A stretch of 64,000 bases of DNA, taken from Aromatoleum toluolicum (GTDB lineage Bacteria > Pseudomonadota > Gammaproteobacteria > Burkholderiales > Rhodocyclaceae). Under the pieces are notes generated by a model, which made no database searches, was not told where the DNA came from, and saw nothing but the letters and a program-made list of their open reading frames with translations. Shown here one piece after another: positions 59,202-64,000 of the stretch; the stretch's first letter is position 1, and every line of letters starts with the position of its first letter. The stretch is from assembly GCF_012911005.2 (NCBI RefSeq), contig NZ_WTVS01000013.1, positions 1 through 64,000 of the forward strand, given 5' to 3'. The translations under genes were made by a program, and so were the position numbers.

Positions 59202-60262
59202 CGTGTGCCTGAGTGGTGTTGGGGGCTGGCGTCGGCAGGCGCGATCGACTTCAGCAACGTGTCCAGCGGCAGGGGCTTGCGCCAGAACTTCCATGCATCA
59301 GCGGCGCGCACCTCGAGTTCGAGCGTCCCGCGGTCGCCCGGCGCCGAGATCTTCAGCCCTCGCAGGCGCTTGCTGCGCAGGGCCGCCGCGAGCGGCGCGA
59401 ACCAGGTGTGTTCGAGCTTCGCGAGCCGGGTTCTCCAGCTGTCGATGTCGAGATGGAGCGCAGGCAACAGCAGATCGTCGAGCACGACCAGCGAGTCACT
59501 TTCGAGGGCCTTGGCGCAATCGGGCGCGACGACGGTGCAGCCTGCTGCGAGGGCGAAGCCGCGCATCAACGGATCATCCGCCTGGATGGCGCGTGCGGCC
59601 GACTGCGGCGCGGGCCGCGACTCGCCGGCACCCCAGAACCAGAGGCTGTTCGCCGGTCGGTGACCGGCGGCCTCGCGCGCCTGATTGACTGGATGGTTGT
59701 GCAGCACGACCTGCAGTTCGTTCATCGTGCGCTGCCACAGGCGGGCGTCCTCGCCTTCCGGCAGGAAATCGCGCACCGGGCGGCCCACCGCGTCGTGCAG
59801 CGGAAAGAAGCGTGCGCGGGCCGGGGTCGCGAGGCGCAGATACCAGCGGTTCGGCGTGGCAGCCGCGAAGGTGCCGAGGTCGCCGAAGGTGTCGTTCAGG
59901 GACGCGATCAGCGCCGCAACATCCTCGGGTTGGAGTTCGTCGGCTGGAAATTCGCTGAGCAGCAGGTGCTCGCGCGCGAACGAGAGGCAGACCGGGTCCG
60001 CGCACAGCCACTCCGTGCCGACGGCAGGGGCAGGCAGGGCGGGTTCTCCCAGCCTGCGCAGTGCTGCGAGCGGAAGGGTTCCTGCATCGTCGGGGTAGCC
60101 CATCAGTCGCGCGAGCTGCGCGTCGAGCGGTTCGAAGGGCGCGAAGCTGCGCTTTCCCTGGCCGAGCAGCCACGCAAGCGAAGTCAGTTCGAGGCCCGAG
60201 GCGGGGCCGAGGGCGGAAACCGCCGGCCAGATCAGGCCGGGGACGACAAGATGAATCTGCAT
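59198..60262 (-). CDS. RpfE-like protein (phosphoglycerate-mutase-fold-type, uncharacterised)
   Basis: A 354-residue conserved protein, sometimes annotated as RpfE-type regulatory protein or cofactor-independent phosphoglycerate mutase-like. Landmarks are MQIHLVVPGLIWP, LDAQLARLMGYP, CADPVCLSFAREHLLL and HNHPVNQAREAAGHRPANSLWFWGAG. The last phrase recalls alkaline-phosphatase-superfamily proteins, but a complete metal site is not evident. It is coupled to recJ by a 4-bp overlap. In Xanthomonas the same pair, recJ-rpfE, borders the rpf quorum-sensing cluster; no rpfB/F/C/G is present here. Confidence 0.85.
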   Translation of the reverse strand: MQIHLVVPGLIWPAVSALGPASGLELTSLAWLLGQGKRSFAPFEPLDAQLARLMGYPDDAGTLPLAALRRLGEPALPAPAVGTEWLCADPVCLSFAREHLLLSEFPADELQPEDVAALIASLNDTFGDLGTFAAATPNRWYLRLATPARARFFPLHDAVGRPVRDFLPEGEDARLWQRTMNELQVVLHNHPVNQAREAAGHRPANSLWFWGAGESRPAPQSAARAIQADDPLMRGFALAAGCTVVAPDCAKALESDSLVVLDDLLLPALHLDIDSWRTRLAKLEHTWFAPLAAALRSKRLRGLKISAPGDRGTLELEVRAADAWKFWRKPLPLDTLLKSIAPADASPQHHSGTR

Positions 60263-60361
60263 GGGGCGCCGGGTGAAATTCCGCGGCGGAGTCTAGCATA
60301 CCGGCCCGCCCGCCCCGAACGTGGAACGCCGGGTACGGACGGAAACGGGGCACGTGGCCCC

Positions 60362-60625
60362 TTACGCCTTTTTCGCCCAGGCGATGCAGTAGCCGTTCGG
60401 CGAGATCTCGGTGTCGTTGGGGAAGACCTTACAGCCGCCCGGGGCGGTCGGCGACGCACCCGGAACGAACAGGTTGCAGTCGGTGCATTTCTTGTCGCCT
60501 TCGGGGGTGTCCTTGTATTTCATCGACGTGCGGATACCGTCGTTTTTCGCAGCCAAGGCAACGATCGGAATCAATGCGAGGGTCATGCCACCCATTTTCA
60601 GCATGTTGCGGCGAGACTGATTCAT
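60362..60625 (-). CDS. High-potential iron-sulfur protein (HiPIP), Tat-exported
   Basis: An 87-residue electron carrier. The N-terminus SRRNMLKMGGMTLALIP has a twin-Arg motif and hydrophobic core, so export folded with its 4Fe-4S cluster is expected. Cluster ligands are Cys47, Cys50, Cys65 and Cys80, the C-x2-C-x14-C-x14-C pattern of HiPIPs, with YCIAW near the end. The AGGAG ribosome site is 6 bases before the ATG. It likely shuttles electrons in the periplasm, for example between the bc1 complex and terminal acceptors. Confidence 0.96.
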   Translation of the reverse strand: MNQSRRNMLKMGGMTLALIPIVALAAKNDGIRTSMKYKDTPEGDKKCTDCNLFVPGASPTAPGGCKVFPNDTEISPNGYCIAWAKKA

Positions 60626-60767
60626 CGGACTCTCCTGTTTTCTGGCCCACGTCGGGCGACAGGTATTATCGCTATGAAATACAGATATCCCAATTGAATT
60701 TATTGGTGACCCCGGCGGTTGTGTGCGGTGCTTCGCTATTGGCCGGGTGAGCAGCCCCGAAAATGAT

Positions 60768-60808
60768 CCGGGCGCCGCGGAACCATCACTGATGGCCCCG
60801 GGGCGCCC
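60768..60808. terminator. Nested hairpin downstream of the universal stress protein gene
   Basis: CGGGCGCC (60768-60775) pairs with GGCGCCCG (60801-60808); within the loop CCATC-ACT-GATGG makes a second small stem. It lies 45 bp past the stop of the gene read leftwards, and a short TTTT follows on that strand about 6 bases on. Confidence 0.45.
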
Positions 60809-60853
60809 GTAAATGGGACTAAGCGCAGATGCCCTTGCGGCACCCGGTCCGGC

Positions 60854-61321
60854 TTATTTCCCGCGCACCAGCACCAGCGAAGTGGTGGCGAGGCGAACCA
60901 GATCCTCGGCCACGTTGCCGACGAACAAGCGCGCGAAACCGCGGCGCCCATGCGTTCCGGCAACGATCACGTCCGCCTGCCAGGCGTTCGCGCCTTCGAC
61001 GATCCATTCGGCGACGCGCTTGTGCGCGAGTTCGATCTTGTCGTCGCTTTCGAGCAGCGCCGAGTCGGCCTGCACACCCGCGTCGGCGGCCTTCTTCACT
61101 GCGGCTTCGAGCAGGGCGTTGCCAGCCTTGCGCATGGCTTCCTCGACCTGCGCGACATCGAGCAGCGCCTCCAGTCCGACCGTGCTGCGCACGGGCGCCT
61201 CGTCGGCGACGTGCACGATGCGCAGGGCTGCACCGAGAGCCTTGGCGAGCGTGATAGCCTCGTCCAGGGCGGCGTTGGAGGTCGCGCTGTCATCGACCGC
61301 GACCAGAATCCTCTTGTACAT
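60854..61321 (-). CDS. Universal stress protein (UspA family)
   Basis: A 155-residue Usp-domain protein. It has the start YKRILVAVDDSATSNAALDEA, the VIVAGTHGRRGFARLFVGNVAEDLVR ATP-binding signature (G-2x-G-9x-G-S/N) and a C-terminal LVLVRG. The G-x-x-G plus N variant suggests nucleotide binding. Cytoplasmic; such proteins are induced by starvation and stress. It is 86 bp downstream of lldP and may be read through from it. Confidence 0.93.
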   Translation of the reverse strand: MYKRILVAVDDSATSNAALDEAITLAKALGAALRIVHVADEAPVRSTVGLEALLDVAQVEEAMRKAGNALLEAAVKKAADAGVQADSALLESDDKIELAHKRVAEWIVEGANAWQADVIVAGTHGRRGFARLFVGNVAEDLVRLATTSLVLVRGK

Positions 61322-61407
61322 GTGATGCTCCGATGAATACGGGATGGTTGGTTTTCGCGCAGGGCCGGCGCCGTCCTGAACGGGGCGCCGGCCGCAGCCC
61401 GCCGCCG

Positions 61408-63087
<1,680 letters not shown>

Positions 63088-63163
63088 GTTCGTGTGCCCC
63101 CGTCGTATTTGTTTGAAGGACCGTGAACAGAATTCCCGGTGCGGCGCGAACGATACGTAGAAG

Positions 63164-63174
63164 TTGTCAGACAA
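63164..63174. promoter_or_regulatory. GntR/FadR-subfamily operator upstream of lldP
   Basis: TTGTCAGACAA is a perfect palindrome that fits the FadR/LldR consensus TNGTNNNACNA exactly. It is nested in a wider dyad with CGTAG (63156-63160) and CTACG (63176-63180). In other bacteria LldR binds such sites before lactate genes; the regulator gene itself is outside the window. Confidence 0.65.
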
Positions 63175-63179
63175 GCTAC

Positions 63180-63208
63180 GCGGGTATTCCCTGTTCGGGG
63201 AAACCCGC
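63180..63208. other. Strong hairpin in the lldP/lolC divergent region
   Basis: GCGGGT with TTCCC and GGGAA with ACCCGC fold into a stem with one bulged base on the left and a short loop. It is directly next to the GntR-type dyad. It could be in the lldP leader or part of a regulator site; no T run marks it as a terminator. Confidence 0.4.
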
Positions 63209-63342
63209 ATGGCGTGTGCATTGACGCTGGAAGGATCCGGGCAGGCGACGCCGGGCGCGGGATGCGCAAACTCCCAATTCCGCGACGCACAGGGCACAAT
63301 GCCGGGTTTCCCGACAAATACCGGCGGCTTCCGGCCGAAGCA

Positions 63343-64000
63343 ATGCGATACGAATTACTGGTTGGACTGCGTTACACCCGGTCGCGAAAACGTGCCCAGG
63401 GTCGCAATCGCTTCATTTCCTTCATCTCCCTGGTGTCGATGCTGGGCACGGGCCTGGGCATCGCGGCGCTGATCGTCGTGCTCTCAGTGATGAACGGTTT
63501 CCAGGAAGAGTTGCGCACGCGCATTCTGGGGGTCGCCTCGCATATCCAGATTTCCGGTCCCGGCGGCGAACTCGAGTCGTGGCAGCAAGTGGCCGACGAG
63601 GCGGGGCGGCATCCGGATGTGCGGGCGGCGGCGCCGTATGTCCAGGAGCAAGCCATGCTGTCCTACGAGCAGGCGGTGCGCGGCACGCTCGTGCGCGGCG
63701 TGCTCCCGGACGCCGAGGAGAAGGTGGCGGACTTTGCGCGCTACATGCGCGCGGGCCGTTTCGACGCGCTGCAGCCCGGACGCTTCGGCATCGTACTGGG
63801 GCGCGACCTGGCTTTCGCTCTGCGCGTGCAGGTCGGCGACAAGGTGACCCTCATCGCGCCGCAGGGGCTCGTGACGCCGGCCGCAGTGCTGCCGCGGGTC
63901 AAGCAGTTCGAGGTGGTCGGCATCTTCGAGGCCGGCATGTACGAATACGATTCGGGACTGGCGCTCGTGCACATGCAGGACGCGCAGGTGCTGTACCGGC
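63343..64000 (+). CDS. lolC: Lipoprotein-releasing system permease LolC/E, partial
   Basis: The first 219 residues of an FtsX-family permease that extracts lipoproteins from the inner membrane; the gene runs off the right edge. The N-terminus YELLVGLRYTRSRKRAQGRNRFISFISLVSMLGTGLGIAALIVVLSVMNGFQ is cut here into its key parts: cytoplasmic YELLVGLRYTRSRKR and TM1 FISLVSMLGTGLGIAALIVV. The periplasmic domain follows (ASHIQISGPGGELESWQQVA, then FEVVGIFEAGMYEYDSGLAL). The ATG at 63343 fits LolC. Confidence 0.93.
   Translation, partial: MRYELLVGLRYTRSRKRAQGRNRFISFISLVSMLGTGLGIAALIVVLSVMNGFQEELRTRILGVASHIQISGPGGELESWQQVADEAGRHPDVRAAAPYVQEQAMLSYEQAVRGTLVRGVLPDAEEKVADFARYMRAGRFDALQPGRFGIVLGRDLAFALRVQVGDKVTLIAPQGLVTPAAVLPRVKQFEVVGIFEAGMYEYDSGLALVHMQDAQVLYR

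Noticed and set aside
59198-60262. Calling the RpfE-like protein a working phosphoglycerate mutase
   Set aside because: I see no complete metal-binding set of the cofactor-independent enzyme, so only the fold resemblance is kept.

Overview
The window is a GC-rich, gene-dense bacterial chromosome segment. The sequence suggests a betaproteobacterium of the Azoarcus/Thauera/Aromatoleum type (Rhodocyclales). Pointers are a recJ-rpfE pair, a Tat-type high-potential iron-sulfur protein, EtfBA with a long acyl-CoA dehydrogenase, a DUF4010/MgtC membrane protein, a polyphosphate gene pair and an lldP lactate permease. The genus assignment is an inference from gene content and codon bias. No rRNA, tRNA, CRISPR array, insertion sequence or prophage was seen. 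The content is mostly housekeeping and transport genes, and no gap between genes exceeds about 260 bp.

Layout, left half. Positions 1-10.6 kb carry minus-strand genes: a Ca2+/Na+ antiporter, a VOC protein, an ankyrin protein, mfd, then an AmmeMemoRadiSam cassette (radical SAM, AMMECR1 and MEMO genes) with a degenerate alpha/beta hydrolase beside it, and a DUF4010 membrane protein. Positions 10.7-13.2 kb hold ispD-ispF-thpR and a YbaK-type deacylase on the plus strand. A host-attachment-family protein, a flavodoxin-like protein, mtfA and an EamA transporter follow on the minus strand. Next come relA (+), ppk1 (-) and ppx (+), which together set up a (p)ppGpp/polyphosphate neighbourhood. A four-gene Mla-like lipid ABC transporter lies at 22.3-25.8 kb. 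It is followed by an ECHDC3-like crotonase, a TatD nuclease, and a TetR regulator divergent from etfB-etfA-acyl-CoA dehydrogenase, with clear palindromes between them.

Layout, right half. A translationally coupled minus-strand operon (yciB-yciI-bolA-parvulin) and an envZ/ompR-like pair precede tsaB-rimI-udg, lplT, a LysR regulator and radA. A REPIN-like repeat and a dyad operator stand before a TetR-HlyD-FtsX-ATPase exporter operon. UbiB-family kinase and partner genes, pepD, a DUF3820 gene and the ada-alkA alkylation-repair operon come next. A second, paralogous Mla-like cluster (53.3-56.8 kb) repeats the same gene order as the first. Then come a MarR regulator, the C-terminal remnant of an M20 amidohydrolase, recJ-rpfE, HiPIP, a universal stress protein, lldP with a GntR-type operator upstream, and the start of lolC running off the right edge.

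Nothing in the window is clearly a new system. The most notable items are the AmmeMemoRadiSam cassette with its probable pseudoenzyme neighbour, the duplicated Mla-like transporters whose permeases carry a fused STAS/MlaB-like domain, several well-formed palindromic operators, two intergenic repeat elements, and gene starts with a -10-like hexamer a few bases before the ATG and no Shine-Dalgarno sequence.
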